DNA of 64,000 nucleotides. Origin: Polaribacter sp. SA4-10. Lineage in GTDB: Bacteria > Bacteroidota > Bacteroidia > Flavobacteriales > Flavobacteriaceae. Numbering within the stretch: position 1 is the stretch's first letter; each line of letters starts with the position of its first letter. The stretch covers positions 1 to 64,000 of the forward strand of contig CATIQU010000021.1 of assembly GCA_949519155.1 (NCBI GenBank). The letters are read 5' to 3'. The notes under the pieces are model-generated. The model was not told the origin of the DNA. It worked only from the letters and a program-made list of their open reading frames with translations, and made no database searches. Positions 7,612-15,757 of this stretch are shown in pieces. A program made the translations under genes and the position numbers.

Positions 7612-8898
7612 TTATTCTTCTATTGTTTTTCTTACGGGTTCAATTTTCTTAATTAATACAAAAATTGATACAACTCCTAGTATTACAGATATTGTTATGG
7701 CTATAAATGCCGGGGTATAAGACTCTGTGGTAATTCTACCAATAAACCAATTCATAATCATTGGAGAAACTGCTGCTACTGAACCAGCTAAACCTGCTAA
7801 TGTTCCAACAGAAGGACCTCTAAATAAATCGCTTGAAATTGTTTGTATGTTCCCAATTGCAAATTGAAATCCGAAAAGGACTAAACCAGCTAAATAGATA
7901 AACGTCATGAAATTGTTTTCACCTACAAATTGGATAATACCTACGAAACCTAAAAAGACTAATAAACCACCTAGGGTTATAGTAATCTTTCTTGCAGCGT
8001 CTACAGATTTTGTTTTCATTAAATATCCTGAAAACCACCCCCCAACAATACTACCTACTGCTGCCATTAGATAAGAAATCCACATCGTTGCTGCTATCTC
8101 TTCGATACTTAAGTTAAAAGTATTATGCAAATAGATTGGCATCCAACCTGCAAAAAACCACCATATTGGTTCGATAAAAAAACGACACATAAGGACTCCC
8201 CATGATTGTTTGTAGCTTAATATTTTAAAGACAGATAAACTTTTTGACGGTTTTGCGTCTTCACTAAGATCTTTATCGATTCTATCAGCAAGGATTAGAT
8301 CTCTTTCTTCTTGAGTTACCCATGGGTGCTTTTCGGGTGTAGATTTATTTAAGAATAACCATGGTATTACCCATAATAAACCAACTGCTCCTAAAATTAT
8401 ATACGTTGTTTTCCAACCAAAAGCTGAATACAAATACACAATTACAAATGGTGCAATTACATTACCAATAGATGCTCCAGAATTAAAAATCCCTTGTGCT
8501 ATGGCTCTTTCTTTAACAGGAAACCATTCTCCATTGCTTTTTACAGCTCCTGGCCAATTACCTGCTTCACCTAAACCGAGTAAACCTCGAAATATAGACA
8601 ACGTAATAATACCTCTTGCAAACGCATGAAAAGCGGATGCTAAAGACCAAACGATAATTGAAACCGTAAAACCTAATCGGGTACCTATTTTGTCGTATAA
8701 TTTACCTGACAAGAATTTACCTACAGCATAAGTTGCCATAAAAACATTTAGCATAATGGCATAATCTGAATTATCCATTCCTAAATCTTTTCCCATCTCT
8801 GGCCAAAGAAGTGCAAATGCTGTTCTATCTATATAATTGATTACAGTTGCAATAAATATGAGGATAATTATCCACCATCTTAAGCCTTTTATTTTCAT
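7612..8898 (-). CDS. Hexuronate-type MFS transporter
   Basis: A 428-residue MFS permease of the anion:cation symporter group, similar in layout to ExuT. WWIIILIFIATVINYIDRTA at the N-terminus is the usual ACS start. The cytoplasmic loop has GKLYDKIGTRLG, followed by LGLGEAGNWPGAVKSNGEWF, the conserved block of hexuronate/glucarate transporters. It most likely carries unsaturated uronates or DEH across the inner membrane. It lies 18 bases downstream of the GntR gene and 33 bases upstream of the SDR gene on the same strand. Confidence 0.88.
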   Translation of the reverse strand: MKIKGLRWWIIILIFIATVINYIDRTAFALLWPEMGKDLGMDNSDYAIMLNVFMATYAVGKFLSGKLYDKIGTRLGFTVSIIVWSLASAFHAFARGIITLSIFRGLLGLGEAGNWPGAVKSNGEWFPVKERAIAQGIFNSGASIGNVIAPFVIVYLYSAFGWKTTYIILGAVGLLWVIPWLFLNKSTPEKHPWVTQEERDLILADRIDKDLSEDAKPSKSLSVFKILSYKQSWGVLMCRFFIEPIWWFFAGWMPIYLHNTFNLSIEEIAATMWISYLMAAVGSIVGGWFSGYLMKTKSVDAARKITITLGGLLVFLGFVGIIQFVGENNFMTFIYLAGLVLFGFQFAIGNIQTISSDLFRGPSVGTLAGLAGSVAAVSPMIMNWFIGRITTESYTPAFIAITISVILGVVSIFVLIKKIEPVRKTIEE

Positions 8899-8916
8899 TT
8901 TAGTATGTTTATTAGT

Positions 8917-9627
8917 TTACTTCAGATTATAGCAATATTGATATAATACTTTAAAGTGTTCTTTCATCTTTTGTTTTGCTAATTTTGGTTCTCCCTTTTC
9001 GATAGCGTTATAAATAGCTTGATGCTCTTTAATTCCTTCATGTGACAACCCTTTATCACAAACGTGATATTTTTCAAAGTTGGTAATGATTTCTGGAATA
9101 ATAATAAGCATAAAATTATTCATAATGCTATTTCCACTGGCTTTAGCAATCGCTAAATGAAATAGTAAATCTTCTTGTACGGCATCTTCACCGTTTAATA
9201 CTTTCTTTTTATAGGCCTCTAAGGCTACTTTTAATTCAACTAAATCTTTGTCTGTTCTTCTTAAAGAAGCCAACCTAGCGGTTTTTAACTCTAAAAGGAT
9301 TCTTGTTTCAACTAAAGATTTAAAATCTGGATCTTCTAATCGAAGAATGTCTTCAATCATACCATTCATGGCAATTACTCCAATATTGGCAACGAAAGTG
9401 CCACTTTGTGGAATGGATTTTAAAAGACCATAAAATTCTAACTTTTGAATTGCTTCTCTTACATTACTTCTGGAAAACTCAAATTTTTCTGACAACATTC
9501 TTTCTGAAGGCAATTTGTCTCCAGGTTCTAAATTTTTCAAATTGATTAGATCTCTAATATTTGAAATGATTTTTTTTTGAATGAAAAAGTTATCAGGCCT
9601 TGTAAGGGTTTCGAGTTTCATAAGCAA
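8917..9627 (-). CDS. GntR-family regulator, FadR subfamily
   Basis: A 236-residue regulator. The N-terminal winged helix-turn-helix spans about residues 20-80 and includes LEPGDKLPSERMLSEKFEFS and SRSNVREAIQKLE. The rest is an all-helical FCD effector domain with Asp/His metal-ligand candidates. FadR-subfamily proteins bind palindromes with a GT-N(0-3)-AC core. The TGGTnnACCA elements upstream of susC, PL7 and PL6 fit that rule, so this protein is the best candidate to bind them (inference). It heads an operon with the MFS and SDR genes. A start two codons later (9621) is equally possible. Confidence 0.9.
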   Translation of the reverse strand: MLMKLETLTRPDNFFIQKKIISNIRDLINLKNLEPGDKLPSERMLSEKFEFSRSNVREAIQKLEFYGLLKSIPQSGTFVANIGVIAMNGMIEDILRLEDPDFKSLVETRILLELKTARLASLRRTDKDLVELKVALEAYKKKVLNGEDAVQEDLLFHLAIAKASGNSIMNNFMLIIIPEIITNFEKYHVCDKGLSHEGIKEHQAIYNAIEKGEPKLAKQKMKEHFKVLYQYCYNLK

Positions 9628-9686
9628 GCAGTTTTCTTTTAGACAATTAAATCATAGCAAATTAATTAACAAATTTAATAAAAAAA

Positions 9687-9724
9687 GTTAAACAATGTAA
9701 TAGCAATCTATTACATTGTTTAAC
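9687..9724 (-). terminator. Strong terminator of the susCD operon
   Basis: Two perfect 17-bp arms (9687-9703 and 9708-9724, starting GTTAAACAATG) surround a 4-base loop. On the minus strand a run of T follows the hairpin. It lies 10 bases past the stop of the PKD lipoprotein and before the GntR gene, and so separates surface-protein transcription from the regulator operon. Confidence 0.9.
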
Positions 9725-9733
9725 AATATATTA

Positions 9734-10600
9734 TTATGGTAATCTAAGAGAAACATCATCTACTCTACTTTCAACACCTGAATTGAACATGTAAATAGAT
9801 ACTTTTGTATTGTTTCCAGAGTTAAAAGGCAATTCTACTTTTACGTAATCATTCGAACTTGTTTGATCTGTTCCTTCGAAAGTAGCAAGCGTAGCTGCTA
9901 CTGCTGCAGAAGGATCGGTAAACCCATCACCGGCTAAAACTGAAACTGTCATATGACCAGTTCCTGATGTTTTCATCGTGTACCAGTATTCTAAGATGTA
10001 ATTTTGGTTTGGTGAAACTTCCAATTCTTGATAAGCTACCCGATCTCCTGCTGAAGGAAATTTTGCTGCTTGTGAACCTGAGTTTGTAGGGCTTGAAGTA
10101 ATTTGAATTACCCCACCTAAATCACTATTTCTCCAAGAATCACGACCATCACCTGATCCACCATCTAACATTCCGTCTTCAAAACTTGCTTCTAAGATTG
10201 CTGGCAATAAGATTACTGGAACGATTGGCATTACAACCTCTACTTCACTCGAAAAAGTACTTGTTAATCCATTTGCGTCAGAAGACGTTAAAGATACTGT
10301 ATAGATTCCTTCTGCTGCGTATGTGTTTGAAGGTTCTTTTGATGTTGATGCATTTCCATCTCCAAAAGTCCATGCATAGGTTGTAGAACTTATCGATTGA
10401 TTTGAAAAATCATATGTTTGCCAATCTCCATTGCTTTCCGTTGCAGAAAACATTGCTGTTGGTGGCGTTAAATCTTCAATTGAATTTGTTTCTGGAAGCA
10501 CATTGTCTTCACAAGAGAACATAAATCCAGCCAAAGCGACCAGGCTCAACATTTTTAAATTAAAAATATTTGATTTTATTGTATTTGCTATTTGTTTCAT
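9734..10600 (-). CDS. PKD-domain surface lipoprotein (SusE-position)
   Basis: A 288-residue lipoprotein. The signal peptide ends at a Cys in GFMFSCEDN (about residue 30). Residues about 45-125 form a PKD domain (YAWTFGDG, then EGIYTVSL). Residues about 135-288 look like a jelly-roll carbohydrate-binding module, with SWRNSDLGG and DDVSLRLP at the end. It follows SusD in the operon, the position of SusE/SusF-type glycan-binding lipoproteins, so it probably binds alginate at the cell surface. No catalytic motif was seen. Confidence 0.8.
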   Translation of the reverse strand: MKQIANTIKSNIFNLKMLSLVALAGFMFSCEDNVLPETNSIEDLTPPTAMFSATESNGDWQTYDFSNQSISSTTYAWTFGDGNASTSKEPSNTYAAEGIYTVSLTSSDANGLTSTFSSEVEVVMPIVPVILLPAILEASFEDGMLDGGSGDGRDSWRNSDLGGVIQITSSPTNSGSQAAKFPSAGDRVAYQELEVSPNQNYILEYWYTMKTSGTGHMTVSVLAGDGFTDPSAAVAATLATFEGTDQTSSNDYVKVELPFNSGNNTKVSIYMFNSGVESRVDDVSLRLP

Positions 10601-10620
10601 AATATTAAATATTAATTTGA

Positions 10621-12057
10621 TTAGTAACCAGGGTTTTGAGTTAATAAACCATTACTTAAACCAATCTCAACTTGAGGAATTGGTAATAAAAGATCCGTCG
10701 TAGAATAACCTAAACCGTTTGCTGTAGAAAATGCAGAAAGTACATCTTGTGCCAATCCTAAACGAACTAAATCAAAGAATCTGTGATTTTCAAAAGCCAA
10801 TTCTGCTCTTCTTTCATCTGCCAATTCTTGTTTAGAAATACTTGTTACAACATCCGTTAAACCTGCTCTGTTTCTTACCGTTTGTAAAGAAGCAATTGCA
10901 TTTGAACTCGTCGTACTTGCACCACCCGCCATAATCGCTTCTACGTGCATTAATAAAACATCTGAATATCTTAAAACTACCCAGTCATTCCCAGCAGATG
11001 TTGGGTCTGAAGAAGTTGCTGGAATCCCTAAGGCAGCATCTCCGTTTGGTAAATACTTTACCACTTGGTATTTTCCAGCTTGTGCTACATCTTCTCTATA
11101 AGACAATGCAGTTCTGTTACCTCCGTTTGCATCTAAAAATGCTTTTGCATCCATAGAAACGTAGTTCACACCACTTGTTCTACCAACAGCATTTAACCAT
11201 TCCGCAGAAAAGTTTTGACTGTCATCATTTGAACTTGGTACATATCCTATTGCAAAAATTACTTCGTTGTTTCCTTCGTTGTAAAAAACATCTTTGAAAT
11301 CATTCTCTAAAGCAAATCCTCTAGATGGACTCATGATACCCTCTAGTAAAGTTTGCGCTTCACTATAACGTCCTAATGTTAAGTATACTTTCGCTAAGAT
11401 CCCTTCTGCTGCTGCTTTACTTGCCTGGTCGTTTGCACCACCATCGCTTAAGTTAGCAACCGCATCTTGTAAATCAGATACAATTAAGTCATACACCAAT
11501 GAAGAAGAAACTCTTGTAAAAGCCGTTTCTGTATCTAGTGGAGAAATCAATTGGTCAACTAAAGGAATGTCTCCAAAAAGACGCACTAAATTGAAGTACG
11601 CATAACCTCTTAAAAACTTCGCTTCTGCAGCAAATGCCGCTTTGTTCTCTGGAGATGCCGCATCTAATTTATCTAAAACTAAATTCGCTCTAAAGATTAC
11701 ATTGTAGTAACTTCTGTAATAATCTGCAACAATACCGTTGGTAGATTCGATGGTAAAAGACTCAAATTGAGCAGCTTCTCCTTCATTACTCTTTGTTTCG
11801 GTATTATCACTTCTCATTTCTGTTAAGTAAAACTCTACCTGAACACCGTGGTTTAGATTGTTGTTCGTGATTTTTAAAGCATTGACTCCTTGAATTCCGT
11901 CGTAGATGTTAAGAAGACCTGCTTGAATTTCTGAATCTGTCGTATAATAATTCTCAGCATTGATCCCAGTTTCTAATTCTGGAGCCAAGAAAGTGTCTTC
12001 ACATGAGGCAAAGCTCAAGGCAAAAACAGCAATTAATAATAAATTTATTTGTTTCAT
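10621..12057 (-). CDS. susD: SusD/RagB-family alginate-binding lipoprotein
   Basis: A 478-residue outer-membrane lipoprotein. The lipobox Cys lies near residue 19 (ALSFASCEDT). The helical TPR-like SusD core follows (FLRGYAYFNLVRLFGDIPLV at about 147-166). The C-terminal RagB/SusD block includes ELADERRAELAFENHRFFDL. SusD-type proteins cap the SusC channel and hold the oligosaccharide for import. It lies 30 bases downstream of susC. The ligand, alginate oligomers, is inferred from the surrounding lyases. Confidence 0.95.
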   Translation of the reverse strand: MKQINLLLIAVFALSFASCEDTFLAPELETGINAENYYTTDSEIQAGLLNIYDGIQGVNALKITNNNLNHGVQVEFYLTEMRSDNTETKSNEGEAAQFESFTIESTNGIVADYYRSYYNVIFRANLVLDKLDAASPENKAAFAAEAKFLRGYAYFNLVRLFGDIPLVDQLISPLDTETAFTRVSSSLVYDLIVSDLQDAVANLSDGGANDQASKAAAEGILAKVYLTLGRYSEAQTLLEGIMSPSRGFALENDFKDVFYNEGNNEVIFAIGYVPSSNDDSQNFSAEWLNAVGRTSGVNYVSMDAKAFLDANGGNRTALSYREDVAQAGKYQVVKYLPNGDAALGIPATSSDPTSAGNDWVVLRYSDVLLMHVEAIMAGGASTTSSNAIASLQTVRNRAGLTDVVTSISKQELADERRAELAFENHRFFDLVRLGLAQDVLSAFSTANGLGYSTTDLLLPIPQVEIGLSNGLLTQNPGY

Positions 12058-12087
12058 AATACTTTCTATTTTAAATTATATAATCCC

Positions 12088-15000
12088 TTAAAACTGTACA
12101 TTAACTCCTAAAGACATAGTACTAAATACTGGCGAACCAGCTCTTTGGTATCCATAAGTAGTAGCACTTGTATTGTTTATTGACTCTGGGTTGAAACCTG
12201 TATAGTTACTTGCTGTTAAGTACAAAAGGTTTTGTGCAGAGAAATAAATTCTAGCATTTGACATCTTCATTTTTGAAACTAATTTTTCAGAAAGGTTGTA
12301 TCCCAAATTCACATTTCTTAATGCGATGTAAGAAGCATCTTGTACAATACTGTTTGTAAAGATTTTTGCTTTAATGAACTCTTGATTTGGCGTTGTTGCT
12401 GTATCAAAATCTTGACCACTGTTAAATTGGTTAAAGATGTATTGGTCTCCCATGTTACGAACCTCTGCACCATGACTTCCTTGGAACATGAAACTAAAAT
12501 CAAAATCTCCCAATTTAAAATCATTGGTAACACTCCAAACGAAATCTGGATACGGGCTACCTAAAATAGTTTTATCATCATCATCAATTAAACCATCTCC
12601 GTTTAAATCTTTTACATACACATCTTGTGCAGATGCTCCGATTGGGTGGTAAGGATTTTTGATATATTCTAATGGAATTTCAGTATCTACTACCCATCCA
12701 TAAAATGAAGAAATTGGACTTCCTTCCTGATTGATCCATTCTGAAGCTCTTTTTGAATCTACACTTTGAATTTGACCATTAGAGTCTGCAAAATTTAACA
12801 ATTCATTTTTATTTTTTGATCCTAAGAATGTAGATGACCATCTAAAGTTTTCTGCAGAAATGTTTTTCGTACGAATCTCTACTTCGATACCACTGTTCTT
12901 TACTTTTCCTAAATTTACCAACGCATTAGAAAAACCAGTTGTCGATGAAATTGGGTTGTTTAATAGTAATTGATCACTTGTTCTTGTGTAGTAATCTACA
13001 GAACCTGAAACTTTATTGCTAAACAATGCAAAATCTAAACCAGGATTGAATTCTATTTGACGTTCCCAAGAAAGATCTGGGTTAGGAATGTTAGAAGGGT
13101 TTACAATTAAAGATGGAGTACCATTACTAACACCTGTTGTTGTATTGTCTAAAACAGCTAAATAAGGATAGTTATCCACTAAAGGATTTCCTGTTCTAAA
13201 GTCGTTGTTTCCAGTAACACCGTAACTAACTCTCAACTTCAAGTTATTTACAACATCGTTGTCGATTAAGAAATCTTCTTTAGAAATGTTCCACCCCATA
13301 GAGAATGCAACAAAGTTTCCATATTTTTTATTCGGTCCAAAAACTGAACTACCATCTCTACGAACACTTGCAGAAGCTAAGTATTTATCTGAGTATGCAT
13401 AATTTACTCTACCAAAGAAAGACAATAAGGTTCTTTCCCATTTGTACTCGTTGCTATCTGTAATAGATTCAGCACCACCAAGTGTTTGATTGGTATCATC
13501 TGCAAAAACAGAACCTTGCATGCTTTCGAAAGTTCTTCTTCTTTGTTCTAAAGAAGTACCTATTACTGCACTAATTTCGTGGTCGTTGATTTCTTTAGTA
13601 TACGCTAAAGTATTATCTACAGAATATCTTGTTGTTTTTGTAACAGTACTATCTAATCTAGAAGCACTTGCTCCGTTTCTATTAGACTGCACTCCTTGGT
13701 AACGAGAACCTCTTGTGTATTGGTAGTTTACAGAACCTGTAGTGGTAAATTTTAAATCATCTGTAATTTTGTATTTCCCGTATACACTTCCTAAGAATTT
13801 GTTTCTGTATTCTACACGATCACGTTCTAAAATCTTGGCACCAGGGTTGGTGTTTGATGTATTACTAATATCTGTACCACTTCCTGTACTTGGCTGACCA
13901 GCAACTAAATCATAATCATCAAACATACGTTGTATTGCATAATCTCCAACTTGAGCATTTGCATATTTCCCATTATCTCTATAACGGTTTACAAACTGAA
14001 TGGTGTTCGCATCTAAATACAATGGCAACCAAGAGGGTTGTCTTAAGATATCATGGGTAGAACCATCAAATCTTTTCTTAACTGTAAATGAAGGGTTCGC
14101 TTTAACTCCTAATGTTAATCTTTTATTTACTTTGTAGTTAAATTTAGCACTAACCGCTGTTCTGGTATAGTTATCACTTAATAAAACACCTTCATCATCT
14201 AAATAACTTAATGCAACATTAAAAGTAGCTTTGTCTGTACCTCCACTTGCTCTTAATGAGTGATCGGTATACATACCACCATCAAAAATAATATCTTGCC
14301 AGTTGTTGTCTACTCCTATTAATTGCTTTACTCTAGTTTTGTCTGAAAGCACACCTGTAGCTGCTAACTCGCTTGCTACCGCTTCTGCTACTGATGTATG
14401 GTATGCATCACTTTGTCTTGCAGATTTAAAACCAGTGATCATGCTATAACTAAGTTTCATGTCACCACTTTTACCAGCTTTCGTCGTAATCATAATTACA
14501 CCATTACCAGCTCTTGCACCATAAATGGCACCCGATGCAGCATCTTTTAAAACTTCAAAAGATTCGATGTTGTTCATATTTAAAGATCCTAAAAAATCTT
14601 CATCTACAACCACACCATCAACAACTACTAAAGGACCTGAGTTACCATTAATAGAACCCGTACCTCTAATTCGAATGGTAGGAGCAGAACCTGCTTCACC
14701 TTCTGTAGCTTGAATGTTTACACCTGAAACTTGACCTACTAAAGCATCATCTACTCTGGCGATACCCATTTGATCTAATTTTTCATTTTTAACTTTCGAA
14801 ATCGCTCCTGTTAAGTGAGATTTTTTCTGAGTACCATAACCAACAACGATAATCTCGTCTAAAGAATTATCATCTTCCGCCAATTGAACATCAATTGTTG
14901 TTTGATTAGAATAAGTAACATTTTGTGATACAAAACCTAAATAAGAGAATTGAATTACATCTCCTTGGTTTGCTTTGATTTGATAATTACCATCAAAATC

Positions 15001-15165
15001 TGTTGATGTCCCTTTTTGAGTTCCTTGAACGAGAATGTTCACCCCTAGAATAGGTTCTCCATCTGATTTAGAGGTAACAGTTCCTTTTATTGTTACTTCT
15101 TGTGCAAAACCACTTAGGCTACATAGAAGAATCGCAATAAAAAATGACTTAAGTTTAAAATTCAT
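12088..15165 (-). CDS. susC: SusC/RagA-family TonB-linked outer-membrane transporter
   Basis: A 1025-residue TonB-dependent transporter. It has a signal peptide ending near SGFAQE (residue 21), a carboxypeptidase-regulatory-like N-terminal extension (GVNILVQGTQKGTSTDFDG), a TonB-box-like stretch at DEIIVVGYGTQKK, a plug domain, and a beta-barrel ending in an aromatic residue (GVNVQF). With the downstream SusD it imports alginate oligomers into the periplasm. A cluster of three TGGTnnACCA elements lies 113-148 bases upstream. A weak promoter-like TTG-N17-TAGTTTG sequence lies nearer the gene on the minus strand. Confidence 0.95.
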   Translation of the reverse strand: MNFKLKSFFIAILLCSLSGFAQEVTIKGTVTSKSDGEPILGVNILVQGTQKGTSTDFDGNYQIKANQGDVIQFSYLGFVSQNVTYSNQTTIDVQLAEDDNSLDEIIVVGYGTQKKSHLTGAISKVKNEKLDQMGIARVDDALVGQVSGVNIQATEGEAGSAPTIRIRGTGSINGNSGPLVVVDGVVVDEDFLGSLNMNNIESFEVLKDAASGAIYGARAGNGVIMITTKAGKSGDMKLSYSMITGFKSARQSDAYHTSVAEAVASELAATGVLSDKTRVKQLIGVDNNWQDIIFDGGMYTDHSLRASGGTDKATFNVALSYLDDEGVLLSDNYTRTAVSAKFNYKVNKRLTLGVKANPSFTVKKRFDGSTHDILRQPSWLPLYLDANTIQFVNRYRDNGKYANAQVGDYAIQRMFDDYDLVAGQPSTGSGTDISNTSNTNPGAKILERDRVEYRNKFLGSVYGKYKITDDLKFTTTGSVNYQYTRGSRYQGVQSNRNGASASRLDSTVTKTTRYSVDNTLAYTKEINDHEISAVIGTSLEQRRRTFESMQGSVFADDTNQTLGGAESITDSNEYKWERTLLSFFGRVNYAYSDKYLASASVRRDGSSVFGPNKKYGNFVAFSMGWNISKEDFLIDNDVVNNLKLRVSYGVTGNNDFRTGNPLVDNYPYLAVLDNTTTGVSNGTPSLIVNPSNIPNPDLSWERQIEFNPGLDFALFSNKVSGSVDYYTRTSDQLLLNNPISSTTGFSNALVNLGKVKNSGIEVEIRTKNISAENFRWSSTFLGSKNKNELLNFADSNGQIQSVDSKRASEWINQEGSPISSFYGWVVDTEIPLEYIKNPYHPIGASAQDVYVKDLNGDGLIDDDDKTILGSPYPDFVWSVTNDFKLGDFDFSFMFQGSHGAEVRNMGDQYIFNQFNSGQDFDTATTPNQEFIKAKIFTNSIVQDASYIALRNVNLGYNLSEKLVSKMKMSNARIYFSAQNLLYLTASNYTGFNPESINNTSATTYGYQRAGSPVFSTMSLGVNVQF

Positions 15166-15277
15166 AATTAAGTATTTAAATTATTTTAGATTAATGTTTG
15201 TATTTTTTTTAAGCTAAGTATCTAATAACAAACAAACTAGACACTCAATAAACGCTCAATTAATTGATTAAAAATCA

Positions 15278-15313
15278 TGGTAAACCAAAGTGGTTGACCA
15301 AATTGGTTTACCA
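15278..15313. promoter_or_regulatory. Three TGGTnnACCA operators, 13-bp phased
   Basis: TGGTAAACCA (15278-15287), TGGTTGACCA (15291-15300) and TGGTTTACCA (15304-15313) have the same TGGT/ACCA arms and start exactly 13 bp apart. They lie upstream of susC. The GT-N4-AC inner core falls in the pattern bound by FadR-type GntR proteins, if the flanking T and A are counted within the arms. The same element recurs at 23399-23421 and 26932-26941. Confidence 0.8.
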
Positions 15314-15401
15314 AATATAATGTTAAAATTTTATAAACCAAAAAAATCTTAAAAAAATGTTATTTTTTTAGTTTTATAAAAGCATTGAAAGCCACAAAAA
15401 T

Positions 15402-15749
15402 CTATTGCATAAAATCTTCTCTCATTGGACTGAATACGTCAATTAAAACGCCCGCTTCAGTACAAAAAGCTCCGTGCAATACGTGAGGTGGAATGTATAC
15501 AGTGTCACCTCCTTTTACTGTTTTGGTAGCATCCCCAATTGTAAAATCGAAAGAACCCGATTCTACATAGGTTACTTGAGAATGATGGTGTTCATGTAGG
15601 GTTCCAATTGCTCCAACTTGGAAATCAACTTTTACAAGCATGATTTTATCGTCATACCCCATTATTTTTCTTTTCAAACCTTCTCCGACAGTTTCCCATG
15701 CCAATTCATCTCCAAAGATGAATTCTTTACTTGCTCCAAATGATTTCAT
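15402..15749 (-). CDS. kdgF: KdgF-like cupin, unsaturated uronate to DEH
   Basis: A single-domain cupin of 115 residues. The metal-binding motif EHHHSQVTYVESGSFDF (about 53-69) and the later PPHVLHGAF supply the His/Glu ligands. KdgF converts 4,5-unsaturated monouronates released by oligo-alginate lyase into the linear ketouronate DEH. Its place directly after the PL17 gene, 8 bases away on the same strand, supports this role. No signal peptide is seen, so it acts in the cytoplasm. It is the last gene of the lyase operon before the operator array of susC. Confidence 0.9.
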   Translation of the reverse strand: MKSFGASKEFIFGDELAWETVGEGLKRKIMGYDDKIMLVKVDFQVGAIGTLHEHHHSQVTYVESGSFDFTIGDATKTVKGGDTVYIPPHVLHGAFCTEAGVLIDVFSPMREDFMQ

Positions 15750-15757
15750 ACTGTAAT

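Noticed and set aside
12088..15165. Several plus-strand frames inside susC, PL17 and the PL6 genes
   Set aside because: They are antisense shadows of long, well-supported genes and carry no recognisable domains.
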